NCBI GenBank assembly: GCA_902628525.1
Contig: CACOMZ010000004.1
Coordinates: forward strand, 1-64,000
From: an uncultured Pelagibacteraceae bacterium
GTDB lineage: Bacteria > Pseudomonadota > Alphaproteobacteria > Pelagibacterales > Pelagibacteraceae
DNA: 64,000 bases
Reading direction: 5' to 3'
Every line of letters begins with the position of its first letter. Position 1 is the stretch's first letter. A model generated the notes under the pieces. The model worked only from the letters and a program-made list of their open reading frames with translations, was not told the origin of the DNA and did not search any database. Both the position numbers and the translations under genes were made by a program. Shown here piece after piece: positions 10,643 to 21,003 of the stretch.

Positions 10643-11353
10643 TTAATTACCTAGAAAGATTTTTGTTACTTTTTCATTATCAATGAGATCTTCTGATTTA
10701 CCATCTATAACTAATCTTCCACTTTCAAGTACATAACCTCGATCAGCCATACTTAGTGCGAGTCTAACATTTTGCTCTACAAAAAGTATTGAAATACCCT
10801 CTTGCACAATATTTTTAAATATTTTGATTAAATCCTTCATAACCATTGGTGATAATCCTAAAAAAGGTTCATCAACCATTAATAATTTTGGTAAACCCAT
10901 CATACCCCTTGCAATTGCAAGCATTTGCTGCTCACCGCCTGACATAGTTTTTGCTAACTGATCTGATCTAGTTTCTAGTTTTGGAAAAATTTTATATATT
11001 TTTTTTAACGATTGATTTATTTGATCCTTAGCTTTTGGATGCCAGGCTCCAAGCTGTAAATTTTGTTTTACTGTTAGGTGGGGAAAAACTCTTCTTCTTT
11101 CAAGGACATGTGATATACCTAATTCGGTTCTCTTAAAAGTTGGGATATTAGAAATCAATTTATTTTCAAAATTAATTTTACCATTCCTGTGTTCTACTAA
11201 ATTACTAATAGTATTTAATATTGTGCTTTTACCCGATCCATTGGGCCCAAGAAGAGCAACCATTTCTGCTTTTTCTACATTTATTGAAACATCCCAAATA
11301 ACTTGAAAGTCATCATACAAAACATCTATATTTTTAATATCAAGCAGCATCAA
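10643..11353 (-). CDS. livF: ABC transporter ATP-binding protein (LivF type)
   Basis: Walker A GPNGSGKST, signature MSGGEQQM; LivFGMH gene order. Confidence 0.9.
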   Translation of the reverse strand: MMLLDIKNIDVLYDDFQVIWDVSINVEKAEMVALLGPNGSGKSTILNTISNLVEHRNGKINFENKLISNIPTFKRTELGISHVLERRRVFPHLTVKQNLQLGAWHPKAKDQINQSLKKIYKIFPKLETRSDQLAKTMSGGEQQMLAIARGMMGLPKLLMVDEPFLGLSPMVMKDLIKIFKNIVQEGISILFVEQNVRLALSMADRGYVLESGRLVIDGKSEDLIDNEKVTKIFLGN

Positions 11354-12062
11354 AAGTTCCTAAATAAGCATCTATTACCTGTTTATTTTTTTGAATCTCT
11401 TTTGGGGGACCAAATGCTATTCTTTGCCCTTGATCCAGAGCTAAAACATTATCGGAAATTTCCATTATTATATTAATGTTGTGCTCAATAGTAATTATAG
11501 TTACTCCTGTTTTTTTTAGTTTTTTAATAAGCTCAACTAATCCAGGAATTGTTTTTTGATCTACACCACCCGTGACTTCATCCATTAAAAGTAGTTTTGG
11601 CTCTATGGCCATGGCTCTAGCCATCTCTAATCTTTTTCTTTGTCCAGTAGATAGCTCTTTTGCAAAGTGATGCCTTTTTTCGACTAAATCGACAAAATCA
11701 ATTATTTCAAGAGCCTTATCTCTAGCTCTTTTAATATTTTTTTCTTTAACAAATGCACCGATCATAACATTTTCAAGTAAAGTTTGATCAGCAAAAGGTT
11801 TAAGTTTTTGAAAAGTTCTTCCAACGCCTAAATTACTAATTTTATCTGGACTCAATCCAAAAATATTTTTTTCAAAAAATTGTACTTTTCCATTATCTGC
11901 TTTTGTGTAACCAGTAATTAAATCAAATAAAGTTGATTTTCCTGCACCGTTAGGCCCTATTATTCCAAGTATGGTGCCTTGTTCAACATCAAATGAAATA
12001 TTATCGTTTGCTTTAATTCCCCCAAAAGATCTACTTAAATTTTCAACTGATAATATTTTCAT
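11340..12062 (-). CDS. livG: ABC transporter ATP-binding protein (LivG type)
   Basis: GPNGAGKSTLFDLITGY; STGQRKRLEMARA. Confidence 0.9.
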   Translation of the reverse strand: MKILSVENLSRSFGGIKANDNISFDVEQGTILGIIGPNGAGKSTLFDLITGYTKADNGKVQFFEKNIFGLSPDKISNLGVGRTFQKLKPFADQTLLENVMIGAFVKEKNIKRARDKALEIIDFVDLVEKRHHFAKELSTGQRKRLEMARAMAIEPKLLLMDEVTGGVDQKTIPGLVELIKKLKKTGVTIITIEHNINIIMEISDNVLALDQGQRIAFGPPKEIQKNKQVIDAYLGTFDAA

Positions 12063-13072
12063 CTTTGTTTCTTTCTTTCTAAGATATCCTTCGGAATAAA
12101 AGATATAAGTCCATTGGGTCTAAAAATACATATGATCATCAATATTAAACCATAAAAGATTAAATCTACCGCCCCACCAGTACCTCCTAAATAAATTCTT
12201 GAGTATTCTGAAATGGGAATAAGTATAGAGGCTCCAATAATTGGGCCCCATACATTTCCTATTCCTCCAAGCACTGTGATTAGTAAAACTATTATTGATA
12301 TCTCAATATTAAAAACTCTATCTGGATCAATAATTAAAATATATTGAGCAAATAAACTGCCCATTGGTGCCATGATCATTGCTGAAATTACATATGCAAT
12401 AATTTTATAATTTGAAACATTAATACATAGACTTAATGCAGCTTGTGGATCATCTCTTACAGCTCTAAGTCTATAGCCTAATTTTGATCTACTTAAGAGC
12501 CAAACTACAAAAAAAGTAATTAGAAAAAAAATTAAAAAAACATAGTAATAAGGGACTTTACTGCTATGAAATTGAAGAGCGATCCAAGAATCTTCTGGTG
12601 TCATTGTAACCCATAATCCTGATGCTGCTCCAACTAGATCCCATCTTTGAAAAACTACTTGAAAACTTATTCCTATTAATAATGTTGCAATTGCAAAATA
12701 ATGACCACTTAAACGTAGCATTGGTATACCAATTAATATTGCAAATATTCCAGAAATAAACATTCCAAAAAATATACTTATCCATGGAGTGATTCCATAT
12801 TGCATATAAAAAAATGAGGTGGCATATGCACCAATACCAAAAAAGGCACCATGTCCTAAACTTATTTGTCCTGAGAAGCCAGCTATTACGTTCCATGATT
12901 GGGCCATAACAGCGTGCATAAAAATCATTATGAATAAATGTAGGTAAAAAGAATTTAATCCAAATAATGGGAGTGTAAACAGAAGCACAACTAAAGCACA
13001 AACAATAGATATTACCTTGTTGTTGGTGTTCCAAAGTGGTTCAGATTTCGCAGCTATTAATTTACTTTCCAT
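12059..13072 (-). CDS. livM: Branched-chain amino acid/amide-type ABC permease (LivM type)
   Basis: Multi-TM; AQSWNVIAGFSGQISLGHGAFFGIGAY motif. Confidence 0.9.
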   Translation of the reverse strand: MESKLIAAKSEPLWNTNNKVISIVCALVVLLFTLPLFGLNSFYLHLFIMIFMHAVMAQSWNVIAGFSGQISLGHGAFFGIGAYATSFFYMQYGITPWISIFFGMFISGIFAILIGIPMLRLSGHYFAIATLLIGISFQVVFQRWDLVGAASGLWVTMTPEDSWIALQFHSSKVPYYYVFLIFFLITFFVVWLLSRSKLGYRLRAVRDDPQAALSLCINVSNYKIIAYVISAMIMAPMGSLFAQYILIIDPDRVFNIEISIIVLLITVLGGIGNVWGPIIGASILIPISEYSRIYLGGTGGAVDLIFYGLILMIICIFRPNGLISFIPKDILERKKQR

Positions 13073-13938
13073 TAGTACCTACCAAACAGTCCTTGTGGTT
13101 TATAAATTACAACTAGTAAATAAATCACAAAAACATATAAAAGTTTAAAGGATGGATCTATTAGAAGACCGCCCAAAGATTCTACTAATCCAATTATTAC
13201 TCCAGCATATAGGCACCCAATAATACTTCCAAATCCTCCTAGAGCTACAGCAACAAAAGCAAACAAGGCAAAATTAATACCAACATCGGTAAATATGAAA
13301 AAATAGTTTGCCATCATTCCACCTGCGACTCCCACACAGCCAAGACCTATTGCCCAACCGATTGCAAACATTTTATTAGATGGAATTCCTAAAACTTCTG
13401 CAGCATGCCTATCTTGAGCTGTAGCTTGAAGAGCAAGTCCTGTTTCAGTTTTTGTAACAAATAAATATAGTCCAATAAACGCAAGTAAACACACAAGACT
13501 TGCAAAAAGTTGTGGTTGTCCAATAAACACTGAGCCCACTTCAATTCGACCTTCTAGCAATGGTTTATCAACATTTCTGAAATCTGGTGTCCATAATAAT
13601 TGAGCTATTGATCTTATAAAAATAGATAACCCAAAAGTTGCGCATATTTGGATTAACATTTTAGCTCTTAAAATATATCTAATTAAAAAATAATGTGTCA
13701 GTATTCCGCAAAAAGCTAAGAGTAATATTGTTATTGGTATAGAAAAAAGTGGATCTAAACCGAATAGAGACCAGAGCCAAAAAGAAGAAAACATAGAAAG
13801 CATTAAGTGTTCTCCGTGTGCGAAGTTGACTATCTCCATTAATCCAAAGATTAAACTCAAGCCTGCTGCAATTAATGCATAAATCAAACCCATCATTAAT
13901 CCAGTAACTATCGCTTGAAGAATAATTTCAGATGTCAT
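13072..13938 (-). CDS. livH: Branched-chain amino acid/amide-type ABC permease (LivH type)
   Basis: Multi-TM; LSLIFGLMEIVNFAHGEHLML motif. Confidence 0.9.
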   Translation of the reverse strand: MTSEIILQAIVTGLMMGLIYALIAAGLSLIFGLMEIVNFAHGEHLMLSMFSSFWLWSLFGLDPLFSIPITILLLAFCGILTHYFLIRYILRAKMLIQICATFGLSIFIRSIAQLLWTPDFRNVDKPLLEGRIEVGSVFIGQPQLFASLVCLLAFIGLYLFVTKTETGLALQATAQDRHAAEVLGIPSNKMFAIGWAIGLGCVGVAGGMMANYFFIFTDVGINFALFAFVAVALGGFGSIIGCLYAGVIIGLVESLGGLLIDPSFKLLYVFVIYLLVVIYKPQGLFGRY

Positions 13939-14095
13939 TTCATTAAATTAATTATTTAAATATAGACAATTATTTATTAAATAAACACATCTAAAGTGCA
14001 ATATATCTTATCTGCTTTTAAAAAGTAAATTATTGAATTGATTTATTATTTAGTATTAAAATGTTCTTTTAAAAAACAAATACGAGGGGAAATAA

Positions 14096-15352
14096 ATGAG
14101 AAAATTAATTCTTACAGTATTCACATTTTTATCATTAGTTTGTGCGCCAGTATTAAGTTACGCACAGGATGTTAAGATTGGAGTACTATATCCACTAACC
14201 GGGCCTGTGGCTCAAGTTGGTAAAGACGCAGTTGCTGCTGTAAAAACTGCTTTGGATATTATTAACAACAGCCACAGCATTCCTGGTATGCCACTAGCTA
14301 AAGATGCTGGCTTAAAAGGTTTAGGTGGTGGAAAAATATCCATCGTTGTTGGTGATCATGGAGGAAAACCTGATGTAGGTGTAGGTGAAACAGAAAAAAT
14401 GTTAAATTCTGATAAGGTTCATGCAATGTTTGGAGCTTATTATTCATCTGTGACTGGTGCAGCAAGCCAAGTTTCTGAAAGAGCAGGAATACCATGGGTA
14501 AATGGAGAATCTACTTCTCCTAAACTAACTACAAGAGGTTTCAAATATTTCTTTAGAGTTACTCCACATGATGGTGAATTCACTCAATTAATGTTTGAGT
14601 TTATGAATGACTTTAACAAAAAAAATAATAACAAATTAAATACAGTTGGAATTATTCATGAAGATACTCTTTGGGGTTCAGATAGTGGTGGAACACAAGA
14701 TAAAATGGCTAAAGACCAAGGATACAAAGTTATTGAAAAAATTAGCTATAAGGCAAAAACAACAACTTTGAGTTCTGAGGTTCAAAGATTGAAAGCAAAA
14801 AATCCAGATGTATTATTGCCTTCTTCTTATACCGCTGATGCTTATTTATTCTTAAATACTGCTAAAGAGTTAGATTACAATCCAAAACTTTTAGTGGCAC
14901 AAAACGCTGGTTATACAGATCCTAAATTTATAGATACAATGGGAAGTAAAGCTGAAGGTGTGATCACTAGATCTCCTTTTAATACTGACCTTGCTAAAAC
15001 TATTCCAATGATTGGAACAGTAAATGATATCTTCAAAACACATTCTGGTGGAAGAGATTTATCAGATGTTCCTGCAAGAGCGTTTACTGGATTTATGGCT
15101 TTAGCGAATGCAATTAATAATGCAGGATCTACTGATCCAGAGAAAATCAGACAAGCTTTGGTTAATTTAGACATGTCATCAGAATCTTTAATTGTTCCTT
15201 ACAGAGGAATAAAATTTGGCTCTGATGGTCAAAACGAAAAGACTAGAGGTATTTTAATGCAAGTTCAAAATGGAAAATATTGTACAGTATACCCATTTGA
15301 GTTAGCAGCTTGTAAACTTAAATATCCAATGCCTACTTGGTCTGAAAGATAA
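14096..15352 (+). CDS. ABC transporter periplasmic substrate-binding protein (type 1, Liv/urea/amide class)
   Basis: Signal peptide then VKIGVLYPLTGPVAQVGKDAVAAVK; divergent from livHMGF. Confidence 0.88.
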   Translation: MRKLILTVFTFLSLVCAPVLSYAQDVKIGVLYPLTGPVAQVGKDAVAAVKTALDIINNSHSIPGMPLAKDAGLKGLGGGKISIVVGDHGGKPDVGVGETEKMLNSDKVHAMFGAYYSSVTGAASQVSERAGIPWVNGESTSPKLTTRGFKYFFRVTPHDGEFTQLMFEFMNDFNKKNNNKLNTVGIIHEDTLWGSDSGGTQDKMAKDQGYKVIEKISYKAKTTTLSSEVQRLKAKNPDVLLPSSYTADAYLFLNTAKELDYNPKLLVAQNAGYTDPKFIDTMGSKAEGVITRSPFNTDLAKTIPMIGTVNDIFKTHSGGRDLSDVPARAFTGFMALANAINNAGSTDPEKIRQALVNLDMSSESLIVPYRGIKFGSDGQNEKTRGILMQVQNGKYCTVYPFELAACKLKYPMPTWSER

Positions 15353-15368
15353 AATATTATTAAATTTT

Positions 15369-15398
15369 AAAAGGCGATCAAAAAAATGATCGCCTTTT
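15369..15398 (+). terminator. Rho-independent terminator
   Basis: aaaaggcgatca-aaaaaa-tgatcgcctttt, 12-bp stem with T-rich tail, just after the substrate-binding protein gene. Confidence 0.9.
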
Positions 15399-15453
15399 AT
15401 TTATTAATAGAATTTATTGAAATATTCAAAATTTAAAATATTATTAAATTATC

Positions 15454-16065
15454 TTGATTGAAGAACTCATCATATTAACTAATATTATATTTATCACTAT
15501 GATTTTGACAGCTGATAATGCTGTAATTGTTGGTTCTATTGCTTCAAATTTTGTCCCAAAAAATAGAAAACAAATAATTCTATGGGGTGTAATAGGAGCA
15601 TTTGTTTTTAAAATTATATTTGCAGTCTTTGCAACGTTTTTATTTGAATTTTATTTTATAAAGATTTTAGGTGGTCTTTTATTAATTTGGATTGTCAACG
15701 ATTTAAGGAAAGATTTACTAGATATTAAAAAAATAAAAACCTCTACAAAAAAAATTAAGGAACCTTCTTTTATTAGCAGTATTGGTAAAGTTTTATTTGC
15801 CGATATCATGATTAGTTTTGATAACGTAATAGGTGTGGTTGCCGCATCAAAAGGATATTTTGGATATATGATTTTTGGATTACTATTATCTGTCGTTTTA
15901 ACAGGTGCTTTAGCAACAGTTATGGCCAATTACATCAAAAAACACATATGGATAGCTTATGTTGGCTTGATATTTATTTTGTTTGTAGGTCTTCAATTAG
16001 TAATAGGTGGATTGGTTGATTTAGAAATACTTAGAATAAATGAGGATTTTAAAAAGTACTTTTAA
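15454..16065 (+). CDS. TerC family integral membrane protein
   Basis: Multi-TM with LTADNAVIVGSIA and FADIMISFDNVIGVVAA; TTG start. Confidence 0.83.
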   Translation: MIEELIILTNIIFITMILTADNAVIVGSIASNFVPKNRKQIILWGVIGAFVFKIIFAVFATFLFEFYFIKILGGLLLIWIVNDLRKDLLDIKKIKTSTKKIKEPSFISSIGKVLFADIMISFDNVIGVVAASKGYFGYMIFGLLLSVVLTGALATVMANYIKKHIWIAYVGLIFILFVGLQLVIGGLVDLEILRINEDFKKYF

Positions 16066-16839
16066 TTAATAAGAATGTTTTTTACTTGGAAATTTATTTT
16101 TTCTTACATCTTTTGAGTAATTAGATATTGCCATAGAAATTTCTTTCCTAATATTTAAATATTTTCTAACAAATTTATAGTCTATCGGATTTAATCCAAT
16201 TAAATCGTCAAAAACTAAAATTTGACCATCACAATATTTTGAAGCTCCTATTCCGATTGTTGGAATATTAATACTTCTAGTAATAATTTTAGCTAAAGAA
16301 GTTTCAATGCATTCTAATACAATTGAGAATACTCCAGCTTTTTCCAATAATTGAGATTCTTGTAAGATTTTATCTCTCTCAATTTTTTGTTTTCCTTTAA
16401 ATTTAAAAGTTTTATCTGATTGGGGAAGTAATCCCAAATGTCCCATTACAGGAATTTTATTTTTGATTAATGTTTTTACTACTTTATAAATTTTTTTTCC
16501 TCCCTCTAATTTGACAGCATCACATTTTGTTTGAGAAATTATTTTTTTTGCGTTCTTTAATGCTTCTTTAGAATTTCGATAGGTATTATGTGGCATATCA
16601 ACAACCATTAAAGCTTTTTTAATCCCCTTTCTTACACTTTTTGAATGTTCAATCATCATGTCGATAGACACTTCTCTTGTTGATTTATAATTGTATAAAA
16701 CAGATCCTAGTGAATCTCCTACAAGAACTATATCGCAGTGATTATCTAAAATTGATGCAATATTTTTTGAATAAGCGGTTAAACTTACAATCTTTTGTTT
16801 ATTTTTTTTTTTTATTAAATCTAAAATTTTTTTTTTCAT
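16066..16839 (-). CDS. panB: 3-methyl-2-oxobutanoate hydroxymethyltransferase
   Basis: LVGDSLGSVLYNYKST..; VKLEGGKKI; GHLGLLPQS; IGIGASKYCDGQILVFDDLIG. Confidence 0.92.
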   Translation of the reverse strand: MKKKILDLIKKKNKQKIVSLTAYSKNIASILDNHCDIVLVGDSLGSVLYNYKSTREVSIDMMIEHSKSVRKGIKKALMVVDMPHNTYRNSKEALKNAKKIISQTKCDAVKLEGGKKIYKVVKTLIKNKIPVMGHLGLLPQSDKTFKFKGKQKIERDKILQESQLLEKAGVFSIVLECIETSLAKIITRSINIPTIGIGASKYCDGQILVFDDLIGLNPIDYKFVRKYLNIRKEISMAISNYSKDVRKNKFPSKKHSY

Positions 16840-16843
16840 CGAC

Positions 16844-17263
16844 TTACCAAGAGCCGGTGTTTTCCATTGACGCCCAAGGTTCTTTGGGTTCTAAATTTCC
16901 CTCTTGAAGTATTTCTATTGATATTTTGTCAGGTGACCTGATAAAAGCCATATGGCCATCTCTAGGTGGTCTATTAATAGTATAACCCATATCCATTAAT
17001 CTTTGACAGGTTTCATAAATATTATCTACTCTATAAGCTAAATGTCCGAAATTTCTTGAGCCCTCTCCTAGTTCATCGCCATCCCAATTATACGTAAGTT
17101 CTATTTCTGCTTTCTCATCATTTGGAGCTGCAAGAAATATAAGTGTATATCTACCCTTTTCATTTTCCATCCTTCTTGTTTCTTTTAAACCAAGACCTTT
17201 ACAAAAAAACCTTAAAGACTCATCTACATCTTTTATTCTAATCATTGTATGCAAATATTTCAT
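16844..17263 (-). CDS. gloA: Lactoylglutathione lyase (VOC superfamily)
   Basis: MKYLHTMIRIKDVDESLRFFCKGLGLKETRR..GRYTLIFLAAP..ELTYNW. Confidence 0.88.
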   Translation of the reverse strand: MKYLHTMIRIKDVDESLRFFCKGLGLKETRRMENEKGRYTLIFLAAPNDEKAEIELTYNWDGDELGEGSRNFGHLAYRVDNIYETCQRLMDMGYTINRPPRDGHMAFIRSPDKISIEILQEGNLEPKEPWASMENTGSW

Positions 17264-17285
17264 AAGCTTAAGTTATAATTAAAAA

Positions 17286-18848
17286 CTACTCTAATTCAAT
17301 AGTGCTTGGAGGCTTCGATGATACATCGTACACAACTCTATTTATGCCCCTTATGCTGTTAACTATTTTATTTGATATAGTTTGCATAAAAGACTTCTTA
17401 AAGTCATAATAATCTGCTGTCATTCCATCTTCAGAAGTAATTGCCCGTAACAGACATAAATATTCATAAGTTCGATTATCTCCCATTACACCAACAGTTT
17501 TTACGGGAAGCAATGCAGCATAAGCTTGCCAAATTTTATGATAAAGATTATTTTCCTTTAAGGCTCTTATAAAATAATAATCAGCTTCTTTTAAAATTTT
17601 AATTTTTTCGTTAGTAATTATGCCTGGAATTCTAATAGCTAATCCTGGTCCAGGAAAAGGATGTCTTGAAATAATTTCTTTTGATAAATTTAATTCTAAT
17701 CCTAATTTTCTTACCTCATCTTTGAATAGAAATTTTAATGGTTCAACGAGTTTTAAGTTCATTTTTTTTGGTAGTCCTCCAACATTATGGTGAGATTTTA
17801 TTTTAGAAGTTTGACTACCAGTGACTGATTTACTTTCAATCAAATCTGGATAAAGGGTTCCTTGTGCTAAAAATTTTACATTTTTTATTTTTTTTGCATA
17901 ACGTTCAAATATTTTGATAAAAAGTTTTCCAATTATTTTTCTTTTTTTTTCTGGATCAGAAACATTTTTTAATTTTTTTAAAAATTCCTTTTCAGCATTT
18001 ACAGAAATTAAATTAATTCTTAGACGCTTCTTAAAGGTTTGGACAACCTGAATTTCTTCATTTTTTCGTAAAAGACCAGTATTAACAAAGATACAATAAA
18101 GTTTTTTTCCAATAGCCTTATTTAATAATTGTGCAACAACGCTGCTATCAACACCGCCAGATAATGCGCAAATAACTTTATTATTTCCAACAGTATTTTT
18201 TATATCTTTTATAAGTTGTTTTTTTTGGTCTTTAGAAGACCAATTTTTCTTAATTTTACATATTAAAAAAATAAAATTGCTAATTATTTTTTTTCCATCT
18301 TCTGTGTGTGTTACTTCAGGATGAAATTGAACACCATAATAATTTTTTATATTATTCTCAACAATTGCAAATTTTGAATTTGCGCTTGATGCAATTACTT
18401 TAAAATTTCTTGGAAGTTTTGAAACTTGATCGGCATGACTCATCCATACCTTTTTTATTTTTTTATTACTAAAAAATTTATTAATTAATAGACTATCTTT
18501 TTTTTTATGAATATTAGCTAAACCAAATTCCCTATGTTTTGATTGTTTCACAGTTCCACCATTGAGCTTTGATAGAATTTGATGCCCAAAACAAATGCCT
18601 AAAATAGGAATATTTAATTTTAAAATTTTTTTATCGAATGAAAACTTATTTTTTTGATTAACATTAAGTGGACCGCCAGATAAAACAATTCCTTTAATGC
18701 TATTGTTAATATATTTTGCGTTTATTTTCTTGTGACTTACTATCTCTGAAAAAACCCCTAATTCTCTTATTCTTCTTGCTATTAACTGCGTAAATTGAGA
18801 GCCAAAATCTATAATTAATATTTTATCTAAACTTTGATCAAGACTCAT
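17286..18848 (-). CDS. guaA: GMP synthase (glutamine-hydrolysing)
   Basis: GATase GICFGHQ, PP-loop [11 protein letters not shown]-terminus PPSTIELE. Confidence 0.96.
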   Translation of the reverse strand: MSLDQSLDKILIIDFGSQFTQLIARRIRELGVFSEIVSHKKINAKYINNSIKGIVLSGGPLNVNQKNKFSFDKKILKLNIPILGICFGHQILSKLNGGTVKQSKHREFGLANIHKKKDSLLINKFFSNKKIKKVWMSHADQVSKLPRNFKVIASSANSKFAIVENNIKNYYGVQFHPEVTHTEDGKKIISNFIFLICKIKKNWSSKDQKKQLIKDIKNTVGNNKVICALSGGVDSSVVAQLLNKAIGKKLYCIFVNTGLLRKNEEIQVVQTFKKRLRINLISVNAEKEFLKKLKNVSDPEKKRKIIGKLFIKIFERYAKKIKNVKFLAQGTLYPDLIESKSVTGSQTSKIKSHHNVGGLPKKMNLKLVEPLKFLFKDEVRKLGLELNLSKEIISRHPFPGPGLAIRIPGIITNEKIKILKEADYYFIRALKENNLYHKIWQAYAALLPVKTVGVMGDNRTYEYLCLLRAITSEDGMTADYYDFKKSFMQTISNKIVNSIRGINRVVYDVSSKPPSTIELE

Positions 18849-19278
18849 TATTTTCAGGTTGAATATTCTTTAATGAATCTTGAATTTTTTTATTTTCATT
18901 ACACAATTTATTACAAACTTTTGAAAATCTTTCAGAAAGATCTTTGACTTTTTCATAATTTGATTTTTCCAAAGCTATTTGCATCATCATTAGAATGGCA
19001 TCTTCATTATTTGGTTCAATTAAAAGTGTTGTTTCTAAATTATATTCCTCTTTTCTTTGATCTTTTTCATATTTATAAATTTTTGCTAAATATAAATATG
19101 AATTAGCATCATTTGGGTTAAAGACTATATTTCTTTCAAATAAAAAACGTGCGTCTTGATATTTTTCTTGATTGTAAAGTTCTAAAGCTTGATTAAAAAA
19201 ATTCTCCTTACTGGTAGCAATACTTTTTACACAAATAGTGAAAAAAATTATTAAGCTTAATTTTGTTAATTTATTCAT
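18838..19278 (-). CDS. Secreted TPR-like protein
   Basis: Signal-like N-terminus; [40 protein letters not shown]; lies between guaB and guaA. Confidence 0.65.
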   Translation of the reverse strand: MNKLTKLSLIIFFTICVKSIATSKENFFNQALELYNQEKYQDARFLFERNIVFNPNDANSYLYLAKIYKYEKDQRKEEYNLETTLLIEPNNEDAILMMMQIALEKSNYEKVKDLSERFSKVCNKLCNENKKIQDSLKNIQPENNES

Positions 19279-19283
19279 TAGTA

Positions 19284-20354
19284 TTAATTCTCATCTTTAA
19301 TAATATCAACATTGTGAACCATACTCTCATAAAATCCAGCTTTCGTAATTTTAACAAACTGAGGTTTATTTCTTAATTTTATTATATTATTTGATCCAAG
19401 ATATCCCATAGATGATTTAAGTCCACCAATCAACTTATAAATAACTTTTCCAACTTCACCTTTATATTTTACAAAACCTTCAACTCCCTCAGGAACATAT
19501 TTTGATGTATCTTTTTGTTTTTTTTGAAAATATCTATCTGCCGATCCTTTATTCATTGCACCAACAGAACCCATGCCCCTAAAACTTTTTAATAATTGAC
19601 CATTTTTTTTTATTAATTTACCAGGAGCTTCATCAGTTCCCGCAAACAATGAGCCTATCATTATAGCGTCAGCTCCAGCTGCAAATGCTTTAGCTAAATC
19701 TCCAGAATATTTTATTCCACCGTCAGATATTATTTTGATATTTTTATTTTTTAATTTGCTTCTTACTGACAAAATTGCACTTAATTGAGGAACACCAATA
19801 CCTGCAACCAACCTAGTTGTGCAAATAGATCCTGGTCCAATTCCAATTTTAATAATATCTACACCTAATTTAATAAGAAATTTTGCAGCTTCTGGTGTAG
19901 CTATATTTCCTGCACATAAAGTAATTTTATTGCTTTTAATTCTTTTGATATATTTAATTATCTCAGCTACTTTTTTTGTATGTCCATGTGCAGTGTCTAC
20001 TACAATTAAATCTACACCTTCTCTAAGAATTTTTTTTGCCCTTAAAAATTCATTTGGCCCTGCGCCTACAGCAGCACCAACTAGTAATTTTTGTTTTTTT
20101 ACTTTTTTAATTTCTAATAATTGTTTATCAACATTTAAGTTTCTATGAATAACTCCTATTCCACCTGCTTTAGCGATTGCTATTGCCATTTTACTCTCTG
20201 TAACAGTATCCATAGCAGATGATAAAAGTGGGATTCTCAGCTTTAAATTTTTTGATAAATTTACACTTGTATCTGCTTCAGACGGTAATATTTCTGAATA
20301 CTTTGGAGCTAGTGTAACATCATCAAAGGTAAGTGCTTCTTTTATTGAAATCAT
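19284..20354 (-). CDS. guaB: IMP dehydrogenase, short form without CBS (Bateman) domain
   Basis: 356 aa; [21 protein letters not shown], catalytic loop [44 protein letters not shown] runs straight into [10 protein letters not shown]. Confidence 0.94.
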   Translation of the reverse strand: MISIKEALTFDDVTLAPKYSEILPSEADTSVNLSKNLKLRIPLLSSAMDTVTESKMAIAIAKAGGIGVIHRNLNVDKQLLEIKKVKKQKLLVGAAVGAGPNEFLRAKKILREGVDLIVVDTAHGHTKKVAEIIKYIKRIKSNKITLCAGNIATPEAAKFLIKLGVDIIKIGIGPGSICTTRLVAGIGVPQLSAILSVRSKLKNKNIKIISDGGIKYSGDLAKAFAAGADAIMIGSLFAGTDEAPGKLIKKNGQLLKSFRGMGSVGAMNKGSADRYFQKKQKDTSKYVPEGVEGFVKYKGEVGKVIYKLIGGLKSSMGYLGSNNIIKLRNKPQFVKITKAGFYESMVHNVDIIKDEN

Positions 20355-20391
20355 AACCTTATATAGACGATTCTTTTTAATTTTAAAGTCT

Positions 20392-21003
20392 CTATCTAAT
20401 TTTATGACAAATAATAAAACTTTCTTTTGAGTCTTTTCTGCTAGATTTGGGTTTAAAAACCTTTACTGCTTTAAAATATTTTTTACCTTCTGCGACGATT
20501 TCGTTAAACGTGCCACCCATAAAAATTTTAGATATAAAAAAAGCATTATCGGCCATAATATCTTTAGCAAAAAACATAGCCTCCTTACACAGTTCTCCTG
20601 TTTGAATAGAGTCTATGTTTTTGATACCAGTAGTATCTACTGCCATATCTGACATTACGACATCAACCTTTCCATTCAAGTTTTTTTTTATTTCATTTTG
20701 TGTTTTATCTTCAGTAAAATCTCCTTGAATCTGAATACTATTACCAATTGGTTCCATTTTTTTTAGATCAACTGATATAATTTTTCCATTTTTTGCAGTC
20801 TTAATTGCATATTGTGACCAACTGCCTGGAGCTGCCCCAATATCAATTATTGAAATACCACCTTTAAAAATTTTAAATTTTTCATTGATCTCAATTAATT
20901 TATAAGCGGAACGAGCTCTATATCCCTCTAATTTAGATTTCCTTACATAAATATCTCTACGTTGCTTATTGACCCAGTTTTTAGAGATTTTATTTTTTTT
21001 CAA
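20392..21003 (-). CDS. rlmE: 23S rRNA 2'-O-methyltransferase (FtsJ/RlmE)
   Basis: RSAYKLIEINEKF..IIDIGAAPGSWSQYA..VDVVMSDMA. Confidence 0.9.
   Translation of the reverse strand: MKKNKISKNWVNKQRRDIYVRKSKLEGYRARSAYKLIEINEKFKIFKGGISIIDIGAAPGSWSQYAIKTAKNGKIISVDLKKMEPIGNSIQIQGDFTEDKTQNEIKKNLNGKVDVVMSDMAVDTTGIKNIDSIQTGELCKEAMFFAKDIMADNAFFISKIFMGGTFNEIVAEGKKYFKAVKVFKPKSSRKDSKESFIICHKIR

Noticed and set aside
12564-13034. 156-aa ORF on the minus strand inside livM
   Set aside because: Alternate frame within a well-supported livM; Trp/Cys/Ile-rich nonsense composition.
13939-14095. Possible riboswitch in the liv divergent intergenic region
   Set aside because: AT-rich with no convincing stem pattern or known aptamer signature by eye; would need covariance-model search.
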